From: Asterochloris sp. CNOR1 | Lineage: Eukaryota; Chlorophyta; Trebouxiophyceae; Trebouxiales; Trebouxiaceae | DNA: 64,000 nucleotides | Reading direction: 5' to 3' | NCBI GenBank assembly: GCA_963969365.1 | Contig: OZ017752.1 | Coordinates: forward strand, 1,736,001 to 1,800,000 | Part shown: piece by piece, positions 1 to 11,700 of the stretch | Layout: every line of letters starts with the position of its first letter | Position numbering within the stretch: the first letter of the stretch is position 1 | Notes under the pieces: model-generated | Seen by the model: the letters and a program-made list of their open reading frames with translations, nothing else | Databases searched by the model: none | What the model was told of the DNA's origin: nothing | Position numbers and translations under genes: made by a program

Positions 1-1600
1 AGCTAACTCTGACGCCCTACTCAATGCCCTGACAGAGGCATGCCAGGAGTACAAGCGCGTGCCTCCCTCCATGGTAAGTGTGTGGCAGCTGCAGGATCGC
101 TCCTGCGACTCTTGTGGACAGCTGACATGTACATGCAGAAAACTGAATTCTCAGGCGAGATTGTGACTGCGATGGAGGGCCTCAAAGCAGCAGGAGCCCT
201 GAAGAAGTGGGGCAAGGGACTGGAGGGATTGGAGAGGAGAAACGTCTTCATGTGAGAGCCTCATTTGATGGGCGCAGCAGCTTCAGTTCCTCTGGAATGA
301 CAGGTGCTCTGGCTGCCCTGCAGGGGGGAGCTGCGCAATGTCGGCATCAAGGCACCAGAGGCGATTGCAAAGCCGTCTGTGAGAAACGATGCGGCCTTCC
401 TGGGCACTACAGTGCTGACGACCTCGGTGATTGCTGTTGCAGCAGGGTCCCTGCCAGGCGACTGGGTGAGCTGTGGTTGCTGCCTGTGATTCTGGTCATG
501 GAACCAGCACCTGCTGACAGTGCCTCCTCCATCTGCAGGGCTTCTTTGTGCCCTACCTCACTGGAGCAATCTGCCTGGTGGTGCTGGCAGTAGGGTCCAC
601 AGCTCCAGGCCTGCTGCAAGTCGTGATCGGCAAATTTTCATCAGTTTTCCCAGACTACAGAGAAAGAGTGCTGCGCCATGAGGCAGCCCACTTCTTGACT
701 GGCTACCTGCTCGGCCTGCCGATTGTCGGTGTGCACTTGTCGAAGAAACAATGGGCCCAAGATTCATGATGCTGTCTGTTTGCTGATGTTGGGTAGCCAA
801 CTACATGCAGCCGCTGCTCCACACCAAGCCCGAGCCTATTGCCAGTATGCCTGTCCACAGAGTCTGTGTCTGCTGCATGAATGTCCTCTGCACAGAATCA
901 TGCCTTGCTGAACTCTGAGCCATTTCAAGCTTCGCCTGTCAGACACTTTGAATGTTAGCTTCAAGTGCTGCCCCTGCCTGTTGCAGGCTACTCGTTGGAC
1001 CTGCAGAAGGCACACACAGACTTTGCAGAGGCCAAAATTGGCAAGCGCATCATTGAGAGACAGCTGGAGGACGAGGAGATCAACCAGCTGGCAGTAGTGG
1101 CAATGGCTGGCGCAACATCAGAGGGCATGAAATACCCAGAGGTGGGTGGCCAGGTGCTCTTGGGGTTCAGATTTGTGTGTTTGAGAGCTGCACCCTGCGC
1201 TCCTCTGGGCCTGATTGCCTTGACAAGTTGCTGTGTGTTTGAACTGCAGCTCCCTTGGGGTGGGGGAGGGGGGGTTGGGCTGGCTGGGGACGCGCAGGCA
1301 TCTGCTTGTAAAGACCATTGAAGCCTGCTGTCAGCCAGGTTCCACCACCTGGGGGGCTGAGTGATCTCTGTGTGCTTGCAGGTGCAAGGGCAGACGGCAG
1401 ACATGATTGACCTGCAGCGCTTCATGTTGCGCAGCAAGCAGAAGATGACAGACAATGCACAGCAGAACATGACGAGATGGGCAGTGTATAATGCAGCAAA
1501 GCTCCTACGGGACAATGAGAAAGAGTACAATGCTCTTCAAAGTTGCATGCAGCGTAATCAGAGCGTTTCTGACTGCATTATGGCCATTGAGCAGGCGTAG
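1..1600 (+). CDS. M41-like (FtsH protease-domain-like) plastid membrane protein, 3' part
   Basis: The gene enters from the left edge. Six exons join in phase: 2-73, 139-251, 324-465, 539-728, 987-1141 and 1382-1600 (297 codons including the stop). The product has two hydrophobic stretches, one around FLGTTVLTTSVIAVAAG and one at the start of exon 4. These are followed by HEAAH, which fits the HExxH zinc site of peptidase family M41. The downstream AVVAMAGATSEG and ADMIDLQRF segments match the C-terminal part of the M41 fold. No AAA ATPase domain is seen, so this resembles the plant plastid M41-like proteins (At5g27290/VIR3 type) rather than true FtsH. The family assignment rests on remembered conservation. 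Protease activity is inferred. The N-terminus and any transit peptide lie outside the window. The stop is only 130 bp from the convergent DIM1 stop. Confidence 0.8.
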
Positions 1601-1729
1601 CTTGACAATTCAGTACAAATGTATTCATGAACTGAGGTTTGGCAGCCAGGGCTTGCTGTTTGACATGCAGAAGCCAGCACTTGGCCACAGCATTGAAGCC
1701 CTGAAAGAATGTTCTTTGATCAGCCTTGC

Positions 1730-2573
1730 CTAATACCTGTACTTAGTGGAGTAGTCCTGCAGCGAGCAGAGTCAAAGTGGAGAGAGATTAAGGCCAGCAG
1801 CATTCCGAGGCAACACACGGGGCAGCATTCATGCATGCAGCATTTTAGGCTGCTGGGCATGCAGCAGGCCTCTCACCTTGGGGCTAACCACCAGACCGCG
1901 CCCCTTGCGGGCACCTCTGTACACCGTCTCGACGATGTCGATGAGTTCCTGCTTGTTGTTCATGGCCCAGTTGATCTTGTTGTTGTTGCCTGTGCCCAAA
2001 TCGATCATGATGTGCTTGTTGCGGAAGAAGAACATGGTGGTGCAGGGGTCATATAGCTCATACATGGTGTTGAAGTCGGGCACCTCGGAGATGTCCACCA
2101 GGTAGATGACTGCAAAGTTCTTTACTGGGTCTGCGATGCCAGCCAGTATCTGCATGGCAGGGAGAGGCCATGAGTACAGCAGGCGTTGAAGGGGAGCAAG
2201 GCCTCAATAGCAGCACGGAAAGCCTGCTGAGGGAGTCTTCTGGTGCTTTCCAGGAGCTCCCTACAGCAGAGCAATGACAGCAAGACCAGATTATGAGTGG
2301 GGAACGCTGCAGCACAGAAACGACAAGAGCAAGAACACCGTCCGGCAAGTGCAGCACCTACTTCGTCCATCTGCATGCACTGCTGGTCCCAGTCATGCCC
2401 AAATCTGATGATGACTGCACGGTCCTCCTCCTGCAGGGGCAGGTGAGGTTCCAGGGTTTGCTTGTACTGCATGTGCAGGCAACCTGCACAACACGACAGG
2501 AGATTTTTCTGACCGAAAGAATGGCCTGGTCCACTGCATAACCCGAGTGCAGATGGGGCAGCAGGTAGCTCAT
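1730..2573 (-). CDS. DIM1: DIM1 / U5 snRNP 15 kDa thioredoxin-like splicing factor (TXNL4A, YLS8)
   Basis: This is a core spliceosome component of the U5/tri-snRNP. It has a thioredoxin fold without redox chemistry and is essential for pre-mRNA splicing. Four exons on the minus strand join perfectly: 2514-2573, 2362-2430, 1877-2149 and 1730-1756, giving 142 residues, the usual family length. Landmarks are the start MSYLLPHLHSGYAVDQAIL, then IRFGHDWDQQCMQMDE, VPDFNTMYELYDP, MFFFRNKHIMIDLGTGNNNK, and the terminal DYSTKYRY encoded by a 27-nt final exon. All introns are GT-AG; exon 1 uses TCG|GTCAGA. The gene is divergent from the RUN-PX-RH gene (173 bp between start codons) and convergent with the M41-like gene. 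The near-invariant sequence makes the identification very secure. Confidence 0.97.
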
Positions 2574-2746
2574 GCCAGAACTTTGCCTCCAGGGACAGAG
2601 GTCAGGAAGCTCTCTTCAGCCTGCAGGTCCAACAAGACGTGCCTGACCAATGCTCTCTGTGCAGTTTTAGGTAGAGCTGGTCTGCAATCCCCCAGAGGAC
2701 AAACTGATAAGAAGAGGAGAGGAAGTGAAAGCGAGATGTGAGCCTC
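2574..2746. promoter_or_regulatory. Short divergent intergenic region (DIM1 / RUN-PX-RH)
   Basis: Only 173 bp separate the two outward-facing start codons, so both 5' UTRs and core promoters must share or overlap this stretch unless one gene has an upstream non-coding exon. No TATA box or other firm element was identified. The bidirectional promoter is inferred from spacing alone. Confidence 0.4.
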
Positions 2747-5700
2747 ATGGAATTTCGGGCTGAGCTCGCAGCAGTTGCCGCAGCTGCTCATGAGATTCAA
2801 GGAGGAGCAGGAGATGTGCAGCAGGTCGATACTTTGCTAGCATCTCTGGAGCACATCTTGCAGGTAAGCTATGTGAGCACTTACTGCTGTGACCTGCACA
2901 CACTTCAGAGGACATCATCGACAGTTTTCAACTCTGTTGTCACAAGATCTGGCAATCCCTGCAGGCAGGTCTAAAGGGCACCAGGACAATTCGGAGCTTG
3001 GCAGACGTCATTCAGGCCATGGCCAGCGCCTTTCCATTGCAGCTCAGCCCTGCCCTAGACACTGCACGGCATGAGTTGACGGCTCAGCATGCCGCTGAGG
3101 CGCTGCTGCCGCGCCTCTGGATGCAGCATGCTGTCTATGATGGGAGCCTCAGCACGCTGCTGGGAAGTTTACGGACACAACTCCAGGTGAAGCGGCAAGC
3201 GAACCAGACACGTCCCACAAACTCTGACACTAGCTTCTGGGCTCTTGCAGGTGGCTGCAGCCTACCAGAGGGATGCCCCACTCAGGGACCGCACCATCTG
3301 TAATGAGATGCAAGCTGTGCTCTTCTTGTTGAAGGTAAGCCGGCACAAGGGCCTCATCACGTGCCCCACGTTGTATGGCAGCAGGCTATCACATTGCGTC
3401 CCCAGCCATGGTGGACACTACTTACTGCTACCTGCAGGGCCTGAAGCTGCCATCAGCGCTGCCATCAGAGGTCGTCGCTGGTGCGCAGGCCAATGGCAGC
3501 GCCGGGCAGATGCCTGCTGCTGCTCAGGGGGAGCTGCCAGCAGCTCCTCACATTAACCAGGCTGACAGGGCACCCGTCCCCGATGGGGCACCTGATGCCC
3601 CCGGCCAAGCTGCTGGGGGCTTGGGAGGGGCGGCCTGGCTGCTGGGCGCCGGCCTGCACAGCTCAGCAGGTCGTCTGGGCTCTGGGCTGCACAGTATGGT
3701 GGCAGATGGAGCGCTCCCATTGGGACGGGCGGCCTTTGAAAGGGTGCAGGCAACGCTTGGGAGAGGTGAGCTCTTGTGAGCACCAGAATGCAGGCCCATT
3801 TTTGTAGATGCTGCCCTTTTGAGCCCCCAAAGAACATCCCTCCGTCCTTCTGGCAGCCTTGTCATGTTCATTCAACATGCTTACTTTGAGCTGCAGGTCC
3901 CTCTGGCCAGGGCAGTGCATCCAGCCACTTGCCCTGTGAGGTGGTTCACCTGCATCTGGAAGTCGCAGCTTTCAGTGAGGATGCACAGCCATCGGTCAGC
4001 GTGCGGCTGACTGTCCTGCCAGCGCCAGCGCCAGCGGAGCAGTCAGTGCACCTGGGGCAGGAGATACAAACTGCAATGAGTGCAAGCACTGCTGCTGGGG
4101 CTGACCCATCCTGTGCTGAGGCCAGAGAGTCTGGCAGCACAGCAGCACACCAGTCAGAGCAGCACCAGTCCACCAGAAACTGGGATGATGCTGGCAGGTG
4201 CGCTGTTCAACGGTCAGCTCTGACTGGTGCCAGGGGTAGCAGTCTTTGAAGTCATCACTTTGGCAGCGCAGTGATCCTATCAGCATATGCTTTGCGCCTG
4301 AAACAGGGCGATTGACATACGTCAAGTGTCTGTTCACAGGTTGGCGAGGTTGGGGGGCATGCTGGGCCATGGCCTGCAGCAGGGCAGGGGGATGCTGGGG
4401 TGGGCTGGCAGTGTGTCCCAAGCTGGAGCCAGCCCTGACCAAGCTGCTCATGGCGATACCACCAAGCAGCAACGGGCCCAGCTCGCTGACTCAGGTGCAG
4501 CAAAGGAGGCTGCTGCCATACAGCAGTCGACGGGGGTGGCTGAGGCAGACAGCAAAGGTCCCCATCCCACCTCTGGGCCTGCCCCGGACAGCACAACGCA
4601 GACCGCTGCTCAGCCGCACAGTCCACCTGCAGCAGCTGCTGCCAGGCCTCAGCAAAAGGAACATGAGGCAGCTGCTGAGGCTGGCACGGCTGCAGCAATC
4701 AGTGCTGAAGCAGGCAAGGAGCAGTCGGGCAGGGGGCCAGAAGCGTTGCCTGACAGCCCAGCTCAGGCATCTAGCAGGCATCTGCCGGTGCCAGCGCCCC
4801 AGTCAGTGAAGTCCCCAGTGAAGACCTCCTTGCCTGGGCTGCACAAGTTCATGGGCATTCTGCGCCAGCCTCAGCCTGTGTCAGTTCCAGAAACAGCAGC
4901 AGCGGGACATGACGCACCGCCCTCGCAGGGTGCTGGCAAAGGTGCTGCAGCAGCCAGCCAGTGTGAGACTGGGGCCGAGCCCCAAGCCCCTCCTGCTGGG
5001 TTGGCCCACAGAGCTGGCCATGCCGAGCTCACTGCTGAGCAGCAGAAGCAGCTGCAGGCCGGGCGCAAGCTGGCCGAAAGGGTGCGGGTGCTGGCCCTGC
5101 GCTTGGTGCAGGAGGGGGAGCGGGCGAGCCAGGGTGGCCCAAGCATTGTCAGGCCTGGCGATGCTGCTGCTGTGTGTGCCCTGGTGGAGCAGGTGCTGCA
5201 CCATGGCCTCACGCTGTGGACGCCTACTATGCCAGGCTTCTGGGGCACCTACCTGCCGGCGCGCAAGGCTACGCCCTGGGCTATGCTACAGGCGAGCTGT
5301 GCATGCCTGACAGGGCAGGTCCTGCTTTCAGTCACAGTTCAGGGCACAGATGTTGAGCACATAGATGTATCTCTGCATGACAGACCAGGCAGGGTCGTCA
5401 GTGCAATGCAAAAGAATTGGCTCTGGGCCCTTCAGAACGCGGTTGTGTACATGCAGGCTGCTGATGGGGCTGCCCAGCCTGCTGAGCTAGGCACGCAGGC
5501 CATTCAAGATATGCCAACGCTACCATCTGAGGCTGACAAGCTGCGTGCATGGATCAGGGCCGGCCTGAACGAGCGCAGCCTGGGACAGCGCCTGCAGGCG
5601 CTGGTGCATCGGGATGCCCTGCAACAGCAGTGGTGCAACAGGTGTGCAGAAAAGCAAGCAGACTCTGGCATCCTCGCCTGCCACCCAGTCCAGTCCAGGC

Positions 5701-8700
5701 TGCTCAAGTCCATGTCCTTGTGGACTGATGTAGTTCCTGCGGGTGTGACGCGACCTGATGCCCTACATGGAATCTCTGCAGCGCAGGTGGGCTGTGCTGC
5801 GCCAGGTTGAGATGCGGGAGACGTTGAGGGACTTCTGCAGCTCGCTGGACAGTCTTCACTTCATGCTGCCAGTGGACGTTGCTGGAGGTGGTGGTCAATG
5901 TGCCGCTGTCTGGCCAACAATGCATGCATCAAAGTGCACCCTGCATACAGCTGTGAGCTGCCTGGTCTCGCTATACGGTGAGGCAACATGTCCAGCCTCC
6001 GTTGACAAGCTGCAAGCTGTGTGCTGCAGGAGCTGAGCAGACAGGGTTCCTTGCCTCAGTGTCTGGGCTGCTTGGCAAGCGGAGGTCTGCACATGGGGCG
6101 CAGGCCTCAGCTGCAGGCAGGAGGCCTGGGAGGCCGCCTGGACCAATAAAGACCACTGCCTCCCAGGTGCCCGGAAGGTGCGATACGCTTGCTTGCAGCA
6201 ACTCAGTGCAAAGCCACTGAGCTCCACTGTGTTGTGTCTGCCCCGTGATCACTCAAGTCCCTGCTGTGGTTCATGATGACGTGCAGCAATGTCCTTGCAC
6301 TCAGCTCAGCTGAGCTGCTGTGCCGGCTGGCCGTGCTGTCCCTCGAACCTGCTTGAGTGTCTGCGGTGACTCATGCTGGGCCTGACTGGCTGCGCAGGCA
6401 CTCTGCACGCATGGTCAATGTGTCCCACAGCTCAGATGCAACCCCGGCATCAGGAGGGCCCCTGTCACCCAGCAGCACTACCAGCCTGGGTCATGGGCTG
6501 CTCTCACCACAGGTGCGCCTTGGACCCTGCCTGGCTTTCTTGGACCTACCTATGCATCAAACTCAAGGCCAGGCGCCTGTGGTGTCGCTTTGCCAGGATC
6601 TGAAGCTGCAACAACACCCTGGCTGTTGGCAGCTTCCCTAGCTGAGGATCTGCTCTGGTCCCTACAGCTGCCGAGCTGGCAACTCAGAGCCTGTCTGGCC
6701 TCCATGCAGGGCAGCCTGCTGTCGCCAGCCTCCAGCACAGACATGGGTGCAGAGCCGCTGTCGCCCAATACATTGACATTCCTGCAGAACTTGAGGACAG
6801 CACAGCCTGCTGTGGCAGAGGTGAGAGATCCTGCTGATATGTGAACGCACCAGCCTTGTGCAGCCCTATCATACCTTCAGGTCACTGCCCAGAGAGGGGT
6901 AGCGGCCTGTACCTGTACAGCATTGAGAGTCCACCATCACGAGCTAGATCTTGTCACCTCACATACTTGTTAGCCCTGCTGCAGACCTTTGGAGAAGAAG
7001 GCCTTGGCAGCAGCCGCAATGCTGACCTGATAGACTCACTGTTGTCCAAGGCAGAAAGTGGCAATCTGTTTACTATTGGCTCAGGTAAACTCACCATGCC
7101 AATGCTGTCGCTGCCATGCAGCAAGCTGCTCCTGTACAGGTGCCTCTGCTTGCTCCGCTGTAACCTCAACACCGGCGTTGCAGCCACAAAGTCTGCTCTG
7201 TGGTGCGCATGCAGGCGCCCGCTTGTCTGTGTCTCAATGCACGCCCGCAGCTGAGCCCGAGGCTGAGCCTGATGGGCAGCCTGCAGCTGCAGTGGCGCCG
7301 GCTACAGAGCACGAAGACCTGGCTGAGACTGCCACTCCTGCTGACCTGGCTGATCTGTTAGGCTCCAGCAGCTCCTGGAAGCAGGCCCCGCAGTCGCCCT
7401 TTGAGGAGTTGCAGGGGTACAAGGCACAGCCTGCAGCAGCTGTAGGTAGGGCTGACAACGCATGAAGGGCTGTTCCATTTGTGGCTCTCCTAGCATATGC
7501 ATCATGCAGGCTGCTGTCAGGAAGCTCAGGGTTGCCTGGACAGTGCAAAGCTGTGCATTCTGGCCACGACGCCTTTGGGCATTGTATATGCACAGGGTTT
7601 GTGTCTCATGTGCAGGGTCTGAATCGTCCATCCAGCGACAGCTGACAGGCGCAGGATCCAGTGCAAGGCCGCTCCTGGGTCGCAATTCCTCTCGGCAGAC
7701 CTCTGCTGAGGGAGACTTCTGCAGGCTCCTGCCAACTAACACAGCCACACTCCTGAGTGCACCCTCAGCTGAGCATGCGGCAGAGAGACCCGCACCAGGG
7801 GCGGCCAGAGAGCCTCTGCCGGACACTGCACTTGGAGGGCCTGATGATTGTCAGCCTGAAGATGACAGACAGCCCTGGAAGCAGGAAGCAAGCGAGCCTG
7901 ATGACGGCAGCCAACTGCCTGCTCAGCAGACGCTCGGAGCTTCAGCAGGCAAAGCAGCGGCATGGTTGGGGGGTGCTACACTGCCACCTGCTGAGAGCAG
8001 TGCTGCAGAGCAGGATGCAGCAGCACCAGCTGGAAGGGCTGCTGCTGCTGCAGGAGGCGGCAATGATGCAGCAGAGGAGCAGAGGCGCGCTGCTTCTGCT
8101 GACCAGGATGCTGCAGCCGCCGTGTTGGCGGCGGACGCCAACGGTCAGTGGGGCGCTGCTGCCCACCACAACACTGCACATGTGGCTTCAAAGATGGGAG
8201 CGGAGGGGCAGCTGGGCAATTCAGGTCGCGCTTGGGATCCTTCTTGCTACACAGAAGCTGATGACCGGCCCAGCGAGCATCGGCTCATGACAGGGGAGGG
8301 TGTCCAGCAACCTGGCGCTGAACCAGCTGGGCCTGCCCATGATTCTGCAGCTGAAGCTGCTGCTGGGGCCAGCACCAGGGCAGCTGAGCCTGATGTGGCT
8401 CCTGCACCTCAGGAGGGCTCCAGCGGTGCCCCTTTAGATGCTGGTGCTGGGGCCAGCATGGGGACAGTCGAGGTTGTGGATGCTGGTCCCCCCCAGGCTG
8501 ACTCGGGCGCATCCAGCAGCCTCCACCCTGGTGCCCACCTTGGTGCAGAGGTCGGCTACCGCAGATCCGGCACTGCCGCTGAGGCTGCCGGCCTTGATGC
8601 TGCTGCTGGCTGCCTCCTTGACAGCAGCTGTAGGCCAGAGTGGAGAAGCAACAGGGCTGCTGTGGCCGCTGCCAGCAGTACGGCTCCTGCAGAAAGCAGT

Positions 8701-11700
8701 GCAGTCGGGACGCCGCCGACAGATCCCCTGACTGAGCAGGTACCCAGCAGCCAGGAGCAGGCCTCAGAGGAAGCCCTACCTGGGGCTGATGGCAGCGCAG
8801 GCATCAGTAGCCAGGAGGATGCCCTGAGCGAGCAGTCGCTGACGCCTGAGGACCAACTAGCTGGCAGCAGTGAGCCCAGTGACTCCTTCCTGGACCTGCC
8901 AGCTACCCCCACACATCAGGCTAAGCTGCCCCCTGAGCTGGCCCCTGCCACAGGCAGCAACTGCTCTGATGAGGCTGCCCTGCAAGGCAGGCTGGACGCC
9001 CTGCTGGGCCGGGGCAGCGCTGCTGCACCTGTCAGCTGCCTGCAGCAGAGACTGGACGCCCTGAGGGGCAGAGACAAGCCCCTGCCAGCTGAGGACGGGC
9101 TCAGGGGCAGGCTGCATGAGCTAAGGGGCAACTCTGTGCCACCTCCAGCTGAGAGCCACCTGGAAGCCAGGCTGGCAGAGCTGAGGGGGGAGCCTGCAGG
9201 TAGGAAGGCGACTGCATGTAGGGCTTGCACCTGCTGGAGTGCCAGCCAGGGAGCCAGCACTGCATAGTCACCGGCCAATGCTGATGAACTTGCCCCTTGC
9301 AAAACAGCGCAGCCTGCATTGGCTTTCATAAGATGCTTGATGATGTGGAGCTTGGTCTGTGATCGGCAAGGTGCAGCATGCCGCCATGTCTTGCGTGCAG
9401 GCAGCTGCCAGACAGGCAGCGTCCAGCAGCTGATTGAGGACATCGACCCTGACCTGGATCTGATGCCTGGCCAGGTGTGTGAAGCTTTCCTGCACTTGGA
9501 CGGCGCTGGCTCCGCATCTTGCCCTGACAGGAACCCAGGCCAGACAACATGCAGGCACATCCTTCCAGGCAGCCCTGTGACCACCTGCAGTGCACATGAC
9601 TGCTGCTGCCTTCATGGTCCCCACATACGCTGCAGATTGAGGCCCTGGCAGATATGCCAGATGACCTGGTCGGTGCATCTGGGGGTTCCCTGATTGCACT
9701 TGCGGTGGGAGCTGACAGGTCGCACTTGGGCAGTGTCACCCAGCAGCCCATGCAGAAAGGCTGGCAGCAGTCCGGCCGGCATGATGATGATGACACAGGC
9801 GTCAGTGATGCTCTGTTGTACCAGCTGGCTGCACTGGACACAGGGCCACCCCCTGCTTCGACCGGTAGGCAACATGCAGCCACCCCCAGCCTGGCGCTTG
9901 ATCGCAAGCAACTCGCATGCTGGATGTTATTGGAGCCTGCCTGCCCAGTTGCTGCCACCTGTGCCTCTGCAAGCCGTCTCAAGGGCCAGCAGCACAGCAG
10001 ATGCCTGGCTGGCTGGCTGCTGCGGTTCCAGCTCTTGCTTATATCGAAGTGTGCTTGACACCCCGGCTTGCCTGCAGGCGCCATGGAGCTGAACCCTGCC
10101 TGCCCAGCGGCAAACCAGGCTGGCAGAGCACCGCGGAGCCACGCAGCCGGTACTGAGAGGGTGCATGGGGATGTCAGTGAGGCTGAGGTGGAGCAGCTGC
10201 TGCGCCAGATGGGGCTGGAGGGTGCTCAAGCTCATGCAGCAGTGGGCGACCTTCTTGGCGCTCAGGTGACTGTGGGGGGCCCCGTGCAGCTGTGATGCTG
10301 GCCAGGAGCCTCACTGCTGTGAAGGGCAGTAGGGGCCCTTTGACGCTCCTGCAGGGCTGCCATCTGAAGCTTCCATGAAGATTCAGGGTCTGCTCCTGCA
10401 GTGCGTGCTAAGGCTGTCGCTGCTGTCCTGTCCCTGCACGGTTTGCTGATGGGCTTCTGGCTGCCGCGCTGCAGGGTGGGGCGCCTGTATCTGCTTCAGA
10501 CTCTGCAGCCACGCGTGTGGAGCAGGCTCCAAGGAGAAGGGCAGGCCATAATGCCAGGGTGAGCCCGACCGCATGCTGGCAGGACTGGCTGATCACAGTT
10601 GGGCAGCGCTGCTCCTCAATGAGCTGCAGATGGCTGCAGAAGACCACAGGTGTCTGCATTGCTGAGAAACAGGCATCAACTGTTGGTGTGCACTGCATCA
10701 GTGAGACCATCTGCTGAGCTGCACTAGGTCACATGGCTGATGTCTTTGTGCAGGTCACTGTCCCAGCCGCAAGGACGCTGCAGGAGCCTGGCAGCAGGGG
10801 CAAAGAGTACACTGCCTATGTCGCAGAGGTGGAGCTGGCCACAGCAGGCGGCAGCTACGAGGTCTTGAGGCGCTTCAGGTAAGGTGTCGGCCCTGTGCTG
10901 GGTGCTGCAGCTGGCATTAGCCGGCAGCACTTCTGAATCAGTGCTTTGAGTCTTCACTGCTTCAGCTGGCCCGTGGTCATGGCAGATGCATGCTGCAGGA
11001 GATGGCAGTACATCCAGGAAAGCTAGACTGAGCAGGTGCATGAGGTGGTCAACAATGTCACCTTGAGTGAGGCTTTGAAGGCAGCCACCAAGCTGCAGTT
11101 TTGATGCTGCAGTGAGTTTGTGGCACTGAGGGCGAGCCTTGTCAAGCAGCACCCAGACGCCAAGCTGCCTCAGTCGTGGACGGACCTGAGCAAAGCAAGC
11201 TCAGTGACGGGGCAGCAAAGGTGAACCTGCCCCTCTGCTGGCTGAGCCTGCTATCACTGTTTGATCCAGGGACCTGAAGGCATCGTCGGCATGTCTTGCT
11301 TGCCAAACCACTTGCCAAAGCTTCTGATATGAAGGCACGCAGTGTTGGCAGGGTGCACACCATACAACAGGACTGCCTCAGCACCAGCCACTCAAGCTTG
11401 CTGTTCCACTGCCCTGCCCTGCAGGCTGAGCCCTGCAGTCGTGTCAGCTCGCTGCGCGCTGCTGGACCACTGCATGCAGGAGCTGCTCCAGGGGCCGCCC
11501 GCTCTGGCCCACTCCCCTCTCGTGGCTGCCTTCCTGGACCCTGCGTGTGCAACCTTCCATGCCAAGGGGGACAGGGCGGCAGCAGGCAGCCACGCTGCGC
11601 AGCTGACCCCTCCTCCCGACAGCTTCGGGCAGGGCAGGGCTGGGCAGCCTTCATGCAGCCAGCAGCTTGGCTGGGCCAGCAGCGCCTTCAGCTGGACTCA

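Noticed and set aside
1-1600. True FtsH protease
   Set aside because: Only the M41-like C-terminal part with HEAAH is seen, and the exons before it lack Walker motifs. The M41-like plastid family fits better, though the far N-terminus is outside the window.
7462-9267. The 601-codon ORF as a stand-alone intronless gene
   Set aside because: It starts inside an intron-like stretch and overruns a good donor at 9200. It is better read as a large internal exon of the RUN-PX-RH gene.
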